In this document: positions 21,462 to 33,900 of the stretch, piece after piece
How the letters are laid out: the number at the start of each line of letters is the position of its first letter
Position numbering within the stretch: the first letter of the stretch is position 1
NCBI GenBank assembly: GCA_954871525.1
Contig: OX940863.1
Coordinates: forward strand, 45,060,501-45,124,500
Length of the DNA stretch: 64,000 nt
Direction of reading: 5' to 3'
DNA from: Parietaria judaica
Lineage: Eukaryota; Streptophyta; Magnoliopsida; Rosales; Urticaceae
Notes under the pieces: model-generated
What the model saw: the letters and a program-made list of their open reading frames with translations, nothing else
Told to the model about the DNA's origin: nothing
The model's database searches: none
Made by a program: the position numbers and the translations under genes

Positions 21462-23837
21462 TTTCGGCACCTTTTTTGACTTCTAACGAATTCTTACGCA
21501 AAATTAAGCTATTAGAACGCAAGATTCCTTAAGAGTCGAAACTTGTTGGTTTTTTGGGCTCAATTCAATTAGAATACTATATAAAGAAGGGATATGGAGT
21601 AAGATATATGTTTCGGCACCTCTTTTGATTTTGAACGAACTCTTGCGCGAAAGTAAGCTATTAGAGCCTAATATTCTTTAAGACTCCAAAATTGTTTGTT
21701 TTTTTGGGCTAAATACAAATAATATAGTGTATAAAGAAGGTATATGGAGTAATAGTTAAGTTTCGGCACCTTTTTTGACTTCTAGCGAACTCGTACGCCA
21801 AATTAAGCTATTAGAGCCCAAGAATCCTTGACACTCCTAACTTGTTTGTTTTTTGGGCTCAATACAATTAATATAATATATAAAGAATGGATATAAGTAA
21901 TATCTATGTTTCGGCACTTATTTTGATTTTGAACGAACTCTAACGCGAAAGTAAGCTATTTGAGCCCAATATTTTTTAACACTCCTAACTTTTGGTCTCA
22001 ATACAAATAATATAGTGTATAAAGAAGGTATATAGAATAATAGTTAAGTTTCGGCACCTTTTTTTTACTTCTAGCGAACTCGTACGCGAAATTAAACTCT
22101 TAGAGCCCAAGATTCCTTAAGACTCCAAACTTGTGTGTTTTTTTGGGCTCAATACAATAAATATAGTATATAAAGAAGGAATGTGGAGTAATTTTTATGT
22201 TTCGGCACCTATTTTTATTTTGAACGAACTCTTACGCGAAATGAAGCTATAAGAGCCCAATATTTTGTTAAGAGCCCAAAATTGTTTGTTTTTTTAGGCT
22301 CAATACAAATAATATAGTGTAAAAAGAAGGTATATGGAGTAATAGTTAAGTTTCGGCACCTTTTTTTACTTCTAACGAATTCTTACGCAAAATTAAGCTA
22401 TTAGAACCCAAGATTCCTTAAGACTCGAAACTTGTTGGTTTTTTGGGCTCAATTCAATTAGAATACTATATAAAGAAGGGATATGGAGTAGATATATGTT
22501 TCGGCACCTCTTTTGATTTTGAACGAACTCTTGCGCGAAAGTAAGCTATTAGAGCCTAATATTCTTTAAGACTCCAAAATTGTTTGTTTTTTTGGGCTAA
22601 ATACAAATAATATAGTGTATAAAGAAGGTATATGGAGTAATAGTTAAGTTTCGGCACCTTTTTTGACTTTTAGCGAACTCGTACGCCAAATTAAACTCTT
22701 AGAGCCCAAGATTCCTTAAGACTCCAAACTTGTGTGTTTTTTTGGGCTCAATACAATAAATATAGTATATAAAGAAGGAATGTGGAGTAATTTTTATGTT
22801 TCGGCACCTATTTTGATTTTGAACGAACTCTTACGCGAAATGAAGCTATAAGAGCCCAATATTCTTTAAGACCCCAAATTTTTTTGTTTTTTTAGGCTCA
22901 ATACAAATAATATAGTGTAAAAAGAAGGTATATGGAGTAATAGTTAAGTTTCGGCACCTTTTTTGACTTCTAACGAATTCTTACGCAAAATTAAGCTATT
23001 AGAACCCAAGATTCCTTAAGACTCGAAACTTGTTTGTTTTTTGGGCTCAATTCAATTAGAATACTATATAAAGAAGGGATATGGAGTAAGATATATGTTT
23101 CGGCACCTGTTTTGATTTTGAACGAACTCTTGCGCGAAAGTAAGCTATTAGAGCCTAATATTCTTTAAGACTCCAAACTTGTTTGTTTTTTTGGGCTAAA
23201 TACAAATAATATAGTGTATAAAGAAGGTATATGGAGTAATTAGTTAAGTTTCGGCACCTTTTTTGACTTCTAGTGAACTCGTACGCCAAGTTAAGCTATT
23301 AGAGCCCAAGAATCCTTGACACTCCTAACTTGTTTGTTTTTTGGGCTCAATACAATTTATATAATATATAAAGAATGGATATAAGTAATATCTATGTTTC
23401 GGCACCTATTTTGATTTTGAACGAACTCTAACGCGAAAGTAAGCTATTTGAGCCCAATATTTTTTAACACTCCAAACTTTTGGGCTCAATACAAATAATA
23501 TAGTGTATAAAGAAGGTATATAGAATAATAGTTAAGTTTCGGCACCTTTTTTTTACTTCTAGGGAACTCGTACGCCAAATTAAACTCTTAGAGCCCAAGA
23601 TTCCTTAAGACTCCAAACTTGTGTGTTTTTTTGGGCTCAATACAATAAATATAGTATATAAAGAAGAAATGTGGAGTAATTTTTATGTTTCGGCACCTAT
23701 TTTGATTTTGAATGAACTCTTACGCGAAATGAAGCTATAAGAGCCTAATATTCTTTAAGAGCCCAAAATTGTTTGTTTTTTTAGGCTCAATACAAATAAT
23801 ATAGTGTAAAAAGAAGGTATATGGAGTAATAGTTAAG
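21462..23837 (+). repeat. Super-HOR block 7, left part (2376 bp, 16 monomers)
   Basis: Units of 6, 4 and 6 start at 21462, 22351 and 22949. It begins like blocks 5 and 6 but is followed at 23838 by a new hexamer type (AAGGAATATGG in B, ATTATAGCC) instead of the GTAATATTTAAG hexamer. This is the boundary between the first and second domains. Confidence 0.8.
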
Positions 23838-24725
23838 TTTCGGCACCTTTTTTGACTTCTAACGAATTCTTACGCAAAATTAAGCTATTAGAACCCAAGA
23901 TTCCTTAAGACTCGAAACTTGTTGGTTTTTTGGGCTCAATTCAATTAGAATACTATATAAAGAAGGAATATGGAGTAAGATATATGTTTCGGCACCTCTT
24001 TTGATTTTGAACGAACTCTTGCGCGAAAGTAAGCTATTATAGCCTAATATTCTTTAAGACTCCAAAATTGTTTGTTTTTTTGGGCTAAATACAAATAATA
24101 TAGTGTATAAAGAAGGTATATGGAGTAATAGTTAAGTTTCGGCACCTTTTTTGACTTCTAGCGAACTCGTACGCCAAATTAAGCTATTAGAGCCCAAGAA
24201 TCCTTGACACTCCTAACTTGTTTGTTTTTTGGGCTCAATACAATTAATATAATATATAAAGAATGGATATAAGTAATATCTATGTTTCGGCACTTATTTG
24301 ATTTTGAACGAACTCTAACGCGAAAGTAAGCTATTTGAGCCCAATATTTTTTAACACTCCTAACTTTTGGGCTCAATACAAATAATATAGTGTATAAAGA
24401 CGGTATATAGAATAATAGTTAAGTTTCGGCACCTTTTTTTTACTTCTAGCGAACTCGTACGCGAAATTAAACTCTTAGAGCCCAAGATTCCTTAAGACTC
24501 CAAACTTGTGTGTTTTTTTGGGCTCAATACAATAAATATAGTATATAAAGAAGGAATGTGGAGTAATTTTTATGTTTCGGCACCTATTTTTATTTTGAAC
24601 AAACTCTTACGCGAAATGAAGCTATAAGAGCCCAATATTCTTTAAGAGCCCAAAATTGTTTGTTTTTTTTAGGCTCAATACAAATAATATAGTGTAAAAA
24701 GAAGGTATATGGAGTAATAGTTAAG

Positions 24726-25323
24726 TTTCGGCACCTTTTTTGACTTCTAACGAATTCTTACGCAAAATTAAGCTATTAGAACTCAAGATTCCTTAAGAGT
24801 CGAAACTTGTTGGTTTTTTGGGCTCAATTCAATTAGAATACTATATAAAGAAGGGATATGGAGTAAGATATATGTTTCGGCACCTCTTTTGATTTTGAAC
24901 GAACTCTTGCGCGAAAGTAAGCTATTAGAGCCTAATATTCTTTAAGACTCCAAAATTGTTTGTTTTTTTGGGCTAAATACAAATAATATAGTGTATAAAG
25001 AAGGTATATGGAGTAATAGTTAAGTTTGTGCATCTTTTTTGACTTTTAGCGAACTCGTACGCCAAATTAAACTCGTAGAGCCCAAGATTCTTAAGACTCC
25101 AAACTTGTGTGTTTTTTTGGGCTCAATACAATAAATATAGTATATAAAGAAGGAATGTGAGTAATTTTTATGTTTCGGCACCTATTTTTATTTTGAACGA
25201 ACTCTTACGCGAAATGAAGCTATAAGAGCCCAATATTCTTTAAGACCCCAAAATTTTTTGTTTTTTTTAGGCTCAATACAAATAATATAGTGTAAAAAGA
25301 AGGTATATGGAGTAATAGTTAAG
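24726..25323 (+). repeat. Tetrameric HOR derivative, family 2 (about 599 bp)
   Basis: Same A-B-(C/E)-F architecture and the same GACTTTTAGCG fusion marker as family 1. Here the C/E box is changed to TTTGTGCATC, and A carries GAACTCAAG with GAGTCGAAAC. Copies start at 24726, 29780, 31267, 33644 and 35131. The one at 35730 has a different A and B (AAGTAGGGATATGG) but the same C/E monomer. This copy contains one-base deletions (AGATTCTTAAG, AATGTGAGTAA) absent from the sister copies. Confidence 0.88.
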
Positions 25324-26212
25324 TTTCGGCACCTTTTTTGACTTCTAACGAATTCTTACGCAAAATTAAGCTATTAGAACCCAAGATTCCTTAAGACTCG
25401 AAACTTGTTTGTTTTTTGGGCTCAATTCAATTAGAATACTATATAAAGTAGGGATATGGAGTAAGATATATGTTTCGGCACCTGTTTTGATTTTGAACGA
25501 ACTCTTGCGCGAAAGTAAGCTATTAGAGCCTAATATTCTTTAAGACTCCAAACTTGTTTGTTTTTTTGGGCTAAATACAAATAATATAGTGTATAAAGAA
25601 GGTATATGGAGTAATAGTTAAGTTTCGGCACCTTTTTTGACTTCTAGCGAACTCGTACGCCAAATTAAGCTATTAGAGCCCAAGAATCATTGACACTCCT
25701 AACTTGTTTGTTTTTTGGGCTCAATACAATTAATATAATATATAAAGAATGGATATAAGTAATATCTATGTTTCGGCACTTATTTTGATTTTGAACGAAC
25801 TCTAACGCGAAAGTAAGCTATTTGAGCCCAATATTTTTTAACACTCCTAACTTTTGGGCTCAATACAAATAATATAGTGTATAAAGACGGTATATAGAAT
25901 AATAGTTAAGTTTCGGCACCTTTTTTTTACTTCTAGCGAACTCGTACGCGAAGTTAAACTCTTAGAGCCCAAGATTCCTTAAGACTCCAAACTTGTGTGT
26001 TTTTTTTGGGCTCAATACAATAAATATAGTATATAAAGAAGGAATGTGGAGTAATTTTTATGTTTCGGCACCTATTTTTATTTTGAACAAACTCTTACGC
26101 GAAATGAAGCTATAAGAGCCCAATATTCTTTAAGAGCCCAAAATTGTTTGTTTTTTTAGGCTCAATACAAATAATATAGTGTAAAAAGAAGGTATATGGA
26201 GTAATAGTTAAG

Positions 26213-26511
26213 TTTCGGCACCTTTTTTGACTTCTAACGAATTCTTACGCAAAATTAAGCTATTAGAACTCAAGATTCCTTAAGAGTCGAAACTTGTTGG
26301 TTTTTTGGGCTCAATTCAATTAGAATACTATATAAAGAAGGGATATGGAGTAAGATATATGTTTCGGCACCTCTTTTGATTTTGAACGAACTCTTGCGCG
26401 AAAGTAAGCTATTAGAGCCTAATATTCTTTAAGACTCCAAAATTGTTTGTTTTTTTGGGCTAAATACAAATAATATAGTGTATAAAGAAGGTATATGGAG
26501 TAATAGTTAAG
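26213..26511 (+). repeat. Dimeric HOR derivative A-B (299 bp)
   Basis: An A and a B monomer are followed directly by another A at 26512. The join lies in a C lead-in (GGGCTAAATACAAATAATA) that runs into an A body with GACTTCTAACGAATTC. Four monomers (590 bp) are missing. The exchange took place between the near-identical class 1 lead-ins of C and A. Confidence 0.88.
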
Positions 26512-27925
26512 TTTCGGCACCTTTTTTGACTTCTAACGAATTCTTACGCAAAATTAAGCTATTAGAACCCAAGATTCCTTAAGACTCGAAACTTGTTTGT
26601 TTTTTGGGCTCAATTCAATTAGAATACTATATAAAGTAGGGATATGGAGTAAGACATATGTTTCGGCACCTGTTTTGATTTTGAACGAACTCTTGCGCGA
26701 AAGTAAGCTATTAGAGCCTAATATTCTTTAAGACTCCAAACTTGTTTGTTTTTTTGGGCTAAATACAAATAATATAGTGTATAAAGAAGGTATATGGAGT
26801 AATAGTTAAGTTTCGGCACCTTTTTTGACTTCTAGCGAACTCGTACGCCAAATTAAGCTATTAGAGCCCAAGAATCATTGACACTCCTAACTTGTTTGTT
26901 TTTTGGGCTCAATACAATTAATATAATATATAAAGAATGGATATAAGTAATATCTATGTTTCGGCACTTATTTTGATTTTGAACGAACTCTAACGCGAAA
27001 GTAAGCTATTTGAGCCCAATATTTTTTAACACTCCTAACTTTTGGGCTCAATACAAATAATATAGTGTATAAAGAAGGTATATAGAATAATAGTTAAGTT
27101 TCGGCACCTTTTTTTTACTTCTAGCGAACTCGTACGCGAAATTAAACTCTTAGAGCCCAAGATTCCTTAAGACTCCAAACTTGTGTGTTTTTTTGGGCTC
27201 AATACAATAAATATAGTATATAAAGAAGGAATGTGGAGTAATTTTTATGTTTCGGCACCTATTTTTATTTTGAACGAACTCTTACGCGAAATGAAGCTAT
27301 AAGAGCCCAATATTTTGTTAAGAGCCCAAAATTGTTTGTTTTTTTAGGCTCAATACAAATAATATAGTGTAAAAAGAAGGTATATGGAGTAATAGTTAAG
27401 TTTCGGCACCTTTTTTTACTTCTAACGAATTCTTACGCAAAATTAAGCTATTAGAACCCAAGATTCCTTAAGACTCGAAACTTGTTGGTTTTTTGGGCTC
27501 AATTCAATTAGAATACTATATAAAGAAGGGATATGGAGTAGATATATGTTTCGGCACCTCTTTTGATTTTGAACGAACTCTTGCGCGAAAGTAAGCTATT
27601 AGAGCCTAATATTCTTTAAGACTCCAAAATTGTTTGTTTTTTTGGGCTAAATACAAATAATATAGTGTATAAAGAAGGTATATGGAGTAATAGTTAAGTT
27701 TCGGCACCTTTTTTAACTTTTAGCGAACTCGTACGCCAAATTAAACTCTTAGAGCCCAAGATTCCTTAAGACTCCAAACTTGTGTGTTTTTTTGGGCTCA
27801 ATACAATAAATATAGTATATAAAGAAGGAATGTGGAGTAATTTTTATGTTTCGGCACCTATTTTGATTTTGAACGAACTCTTACGCGAAATGAAGCTATA
27901 AGAGCCCAATATTCTTTAAGACCCC

Positions 27926-27933
27926 AAATAAAT
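27926..27933 (+). repeat. 4-bp tandem microduplication (AAAT)
   Basis: The F/A spacer reads CCCCAAATAAATTTTTTTG where sister copies read CCCCAAATTTTTTTG. The extra AAAT makes this tetramer 602 bp instead of 598 and is private to this copy, so it is a useful sequence tag. Confidence 0.9.
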
Positions 27934-30900
27934 TTTTTTGTTTTTTTAGGCTCAATACAAATAATATAGTGTAAAAAGAAGGTATATGGAGTAATAGTTA
28001 AGTTTCGGCACCTTTTTTGACTTCTAACGAATTCTTACGCAAAATTAAGCTATTAGAACCCAAGATTCCTTAAGACTCGAAACTTGTTTGTTTTTTGGGC
28101 TCAATTCAATTAGAATACTATATAAAGAAGGGATATGGAGTAAGATATATGTTTCGGCACCTGTTTTGATTTTGAACGAACTCTTGCGCGAAAGTAAGCT
28201 ATTAGAGCCTAATATTCTTTAAGACTCCAAACTTGTTTGTTTTTTTGGGCTAAATACAAATAATATAGTGTATAAAGAAGGTATATGGAGTAATTAGTTA
28301 AGTTTCGGCACCTTTTTTGACTTCTAGTGAACTCGTACGCCAAGTTAAGCTATTAGAGCCCAAGAATCCTTGACACTCCTAACTTGTTTGTTTTTTGGGC
28401 TCAATACAATTTATATAATATATAAAGAATGGATATAAGTAATATCTATGTTTCGGCACCTATTTTGATTTTGAACGAACTCTAACGCGAAAGTAAGCTA
28501 TTTGAGCCCAATATTTTTTAACACTCCAAACTTTTGGGCTCAATACAAATAATATAGTGTATAAAGAAGGTATATAGAATAATAGTTAAGTTTCGGCACC
28601 TTTTTTTTACTTCTAGGGAACTCGTACGCCAAATTAAACTCTTAGAGCCCAAGATTCCTTAAGACTCCAAACTTGTGTGTTTTTTTGGGCTCAATACAAT
28701 AAATATAGTATATAAAGAAGAAATGTGGAGTAATTTTTATGTTTCGGCACCTATTTTGATTTTGAATGAACTCTTACGCGAAATGAAGCTATAAGAGCCT
28801 AATATTCTTTAAGAGCCCAAAATTGTTTGTTTTTTTAGGCTCAATACAAATAATATAGTGTAAAAAGAAGGTATATGGAGTAATAGTTAAGTTTCGGCAC
28901 CTTTTTTGACTTCTAACGAATTCTTACGCAAAATTAAGCTATTAGAACCCAAGATTCCTTAAGACTCGAAACTTGTTGGTTTTTTGGGCTCAATTCAATT
29001 AGAATACTATATAAAGAAGGAATATGGAGTAAGATATATGTTTCGGCACCTCTTTTGATTTTGAACGAACTCTTGCGCGAAAGTAAGCTATTATAGCCTA
29101 ATATTCTTTAAGACTCCAAAATTGTTTGTTTTTTTGGGCTAAATACAAATAATATAGTGTATAAAGAAGGTATATGGAGTAATAGTTAAGTTTCGGCACC
29201 TTTTTTGACTTCTAGCGAACTCGTACGCCAAATTAAGCTATTAGAGCCCAAGAATCCTTGACACTCCTAACTTGTTTGTTTTTTGGGCTCAATACAATTA
29301 ATATAATATATAAAGAATGGATATAAGTAATATCTATGTTTCGGCACTTATTTTGATTTTGAACGAACTCTAACGCGAAAGTAAGCTATTTGAGCCCAAT
29401 ATTTTTTAACACTCCTAACTTTTGGGCTCAATACAAATAATATAGTGTATAAAGACGGTATATAGAATAATAGTTAAGTTTCGGCACCTTTTTTTTACTT
29501 CTAGCGAACTCGTACGCGAAATTAAACTCTTAGAGCCCAAGATTCCTTAAGACTCCAAACTTGTGTGTTTTTTTGGGCTCAATACAATAAATATAGTATA
29601 TAAAGAAGGAATGTGGAGTAATTTTTATGTTTCGGCACCTATTTTTATTTTGAACAAACTCTTACGCGAAATGAAGCTATAAGAGCCCAATATTCTTTAA
29701 GAGCCCAAAATTGTTTGTTTTTTTAGGCTCAATACAAATAATATAGTGTAAAAAGAAGGTATATGGAGTAATAGTTAAGTTTCGGCACCTTTTTTGACTT
29801 CTAACGAATTCTTACGCAAAATTAAGCTATTAGAACTCAAGATTCCTTAAGAGTCGAAACTTGTTGGTTTTTTGGGCTCAATTCAATTAGAATACTATAT
29901 AAAGAAGGGATATGGAGTAAGATATATGTTTCGGCACCTCTTTTGATTTTGAACGAACTCTTGCGCGAAAGTAAGCTATTAGAGCCTAATATTCTTTAAG
30001 ACTCCAAAATTGTTTGTTTTTTTGGGCTAAATACAAATAATATAGTGTATAAAGAAGGTATATGGAGTAATAGTTAAGTTTGTGCATCTTTTTTGACTTT
30101 TAGCGAACTCGTACGCCAAATTAAACTCTTAGAGCCCAAGATTCCTTAAGACTCCAAACTTGTGTGTTTTTTTGGGCTCAATACAATAAATATAGTATAT
30201 AAAGAAGGAATGTGGAGTAATTTTTATGTTTCGGCACCTATTTTTATTTTGAACGAACTCTTACGCGAAATGAAGCTATAAGAGCCCAATATTCTTTAAG
30301 ACCCCAAAATTTTTTGTTTTTTTAGGCTCAATACAAATAATATAGTGTAAAAAGAAGGTATATGGAGTAATAGTTAAGTTTCGGCACCTTTTTTGACTTC
30401 TAACGAATTCTTACGCAAAATTAAGCTATTAGAACCCAAGATTCCTTAAGACTCGAAACTTGTTTGTTTTTTGGGCTCAATTCAATTAGAATACTATATA
30501 AAGTAGGGATATGGAGTAAGATATATGTTTCGGCACCTGTTTTGATTTTGAACGAACTCTTGCGCGAAAGTAAGCTATTAGAGCCTAATATTCTTTAAGA
30601 CTCCAAACTTGTTTGTTTTTTTGGGCTAAATACAAATAATATAGTGTATAAAGAAGGTATATGGAGTAATAGTTAAGTTTCGGCACCTTTTTTGACTTCT
30701 AGCGAACTCGTACGCCAAATTAAGCTATTAGAGCCCAAGAATCATTGACACTCCTAACTTGTTTGTTTTTTGGGCTCAATACAATTAATATAATATATAA
30801 AGAATGGATATAAGTAATATCTATGTTTCGGCACTTATTTTGATTTTGAACGAACTCTAACGCGAAAGTAAGCTATTTGAGCCCAATATTTTTTAACACT

Positions 30901-33900
30901 CCTAACTTTTGGGCTCAATACAAATAATATAGTGTATAAAGACGGTATATAGAATAATAGTTAAGTTTCGGCACCTTTTTTTTACTTCTAGCGAACTCGT
31001 ACGCGAAGTTAAACTCTTAGAGCCCAAGATTCCTTAAGACTCCAAACTTGTGTGTTTTTTTGGGCTCAATACAATAAATATAGTATATAAAGAAGGAATG
31101 TGGAGTAATTTTTATGTTTCGGCACCTATTTTTATTTTGAACAAACTCTTACGCGAAATGAAGCTATAAGAGCCCAATATTCTTTAAGAGCCCAAAATTG
31201 TTTGTTTTTTTAGGCTCAATACAAATAATATAGTGTAAAAAGAAGGTATATGGAGTAATAGTTAAGTTTCGGCACCTTTTTTGACTTCTAACGAATTCTT
31301 ACGCAAAATTAAGCTATTAGAACTCAAGATTCCTTAAGAGTCGAAACTTGTTGGTTTTTTGGGCTCAATTCAATTAGAATACTATATAAAGAAGGGATAT
31401 GGAGTAAGATATATGTTTCGGCACCTCTTTTGATTTTGAACGAACTCTTGCGCGAAAGTAAGCTATTAGAGCCTAATATTCTTTAAGACTCCAAAATTGT
31501 TTGTTTTTTTGGGCTAAATACAAATAATATAGTGTATAAAGAAGGTATATGGAGTAATAGTTAAGTTTGTGCATCTTTTTTGACTTTTAGCGAACTCGTA
31601 CGCCAAATTAAACTCTTAGAGCCCAAGATTCCTTAAGACTCCAAACTTGTGTGTTTTTTTGGGCTCAATACATTAAATATAGTATATAAAGAAGGAATGT
31701 GGAGTAATTTTTATGTTTCGGCACCTATTTTTATTTTGAACGAACTCTTACGCGAAATGAAGCTATAAGAGCCCAATATTCTTTAAGACCCCAAATTTTT
31801 TTGTTTTTTTAGGCTCAATACAAATAATATAGTGTAAAAAGAAGGTATATGGAGTAATAGTTAAGTTTCGGCACCTTTTTTGACTTCTAACGAATTCTTA
31901 CGCAAAATTAAGCTATTAGAACCCAAGATTCCTTAAGACTCGAAACTTGTTTGTTTTTTGGGCTCAATTCAATTAGAATACTATATAAAGAAGGGATATG
32001 GAGTAAGATATATGTTTCGGCACCTGTTTTGATTTTGAACGAACTCTTGCGCGAAAGTAAGCTATTAGAGCCTAATATTCTTTAAGACTCCAAACTTGTT
32101 TGTTTTTTTGGGCTAAATACAAATAATATAGTGTATAAAGAAGGTATATGGAGTAATTAGTTAAGTTTCGGCACCTTTTTTGAGTTCTAGCGAACTCGTA
32201 CGCCAAATTAAGCTATTAGAGCCCAAGAATCCTTGACACTCCTAACTTGTTTGTTTTTTGGGCTCAATACAATTTATATAATATATAAAGAATGGATATA
32301 AGTAATATCTATGTTTCGGCACCTATTTTGATTTTGAACGAACTCTAACGCGAAAGTAAGCTATTTGAGCCCAATATTTTTTAACACTCCAAACTTTTGG
32401 GCTCAATACAAATAATATAGTGTATAAAGAAGGTATATAGAATAATAGTTAAGTTTCGGCACCTTTTTTTTACTTCTAGGGAACTCGTACGCCAAATTAA
32501 ACTCTTAGAGCCCAAGATTCCTTAAGACTCCAAACATGTGTGTTTTTTTGGGCTCAATACAATAAATATAGTATATAAAGAAGGAATGTGGAGTAATTTT
32601 TATGTTTCGGCACCTATTTTGATTTTGAACGAACTCTTACGCGAAATGAAGCTATAAGAGCCCAATATTTTGTTAAGAGCCCAAAATTGTTTGTTTTTTT
32701 AGGCTCAATACAAATAATATAGTGTAAAAAGAAGGTATATGGAGTAATAGTTAAGTTTCGGCACCTTTTTTGACTTCTAACGAATTCTTACGCAAAATTA
32801 AGCTATTAGAACCCAAGATTCCTTAAGACTCGAAACTTGTTGGTTTTTTGGGCTCAATTCAATTAGAATACTATATAAAGAAGGAATATGGAGTAAGATA
32901 TATGTTTCGGCACCTCTTTTGATTTTGAACGAACTCTTGCGCGAAAGTAAGCTATTATAGCCTAATATTCTTTAAGACTCCAAAATTGTTTGTTTTTTTG
33001 GGCTAAATACAAATAATATAGTGTATAAAGAAGGTATATGGAGTAATAGTTAAGTTTCGGCACCTTTTTTGACTTCTAGCGAACTCGTACGCCAAATTAA
33101 GCTATTAGAGCCCAAGAATCCTTGACACTCCTAACTTGTTTGTTTTTTGGGCTCAATACAATTAATATAATATATAAAGAATGGATATAAGTAATATCTA
33201 TGTTTCGGCACTTATTTTGATTTTGAACGAACTCTAACGCGAAAGTAAGCTATTTGAGCCCAATATTTTTTAACACTCCTAACTTTTGGGCTCAATACAA
33301 ATAATATAGTGTATAAAGACGGTATATAGAATAATAGTTAAGTTTCGGCACCTTTTTTTTACTTCTAGCGAACTCGTACGCGAAATTAAACTCTTAGAGC
33401 CCAAGATTCCTTAAGACTCCAAACTTGTGTGTTTTTTTGGGCTCAATACAATAAATATAGTATATAAAGAAGGAATGTGGAGTAATTTTTATGTTTCGGC
33501 ACCTATTTTTATTTTGAACAAACTCTTACGCGAAATGAAGCTATAAGAGCCCAATATTCTTTAAGAGCCCAAAATTGTTTGTTTTTTTAGGCTCAATACA
33601 AATAATATAGTGTAAAAAGAAGGTATATGGAGTAATAGTTAAGTTTCGGCACCTTTTTTGACTTCTAACGAATTCTTACGCAAAATTAAGCTATTAGAAC
33701 TCAAGATTCCTTAAGAGTCGAAACTTGTTGGTTTTTTGGGCTCAATTCAATTAGAATACTATATAAAGAAGGGATATGGAGTAAGATATATGTTTCGGCA
33801 CCTCTTTTGATTTTGAACGAACTCTTGCGCGAAAGTAAGCTATTAGAGCCTAATATTCTTTAAGACTCCAAAATTGTTTGTTTTTTTGGGCTAAATACAA

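Larger units (their letters stand above)
22351..31566 (+). repeat. Segmental tandem duplication, offset about 5054 bp
   Basis: Units at 22351, 22949, 23838, 24726, 25324 and 26213 have counterparts at 27401, 28003, 28892, 29780, 30379 and 31267, with offsets of 5050 to 5055 bp and matching types (tetramer 1, hexamer, ATTATAGCC hexamer, tetramer 2, AAGTAGGG hexamer, GAACTCAAG unit). Correspondence ends inside the sixth unit: copy 1 becomes a dimer at 26213 while copy 2 continues as a tetramer. Copy 1 thus covers about 22.35-26.5 kb and copy 2 about 27.4-31.5 kb. Confidence 0.8.

Noticed and set aside
24179..24376. Minus-strand ORF of 65 codons
   Set aside because: It lies wholly in satellite (C, D and E monomers). 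Its two halves repeat a similar peptide because the DNA repeats. It is open only because one T is missing near 24,297; sister copies are closed. No coding signature.
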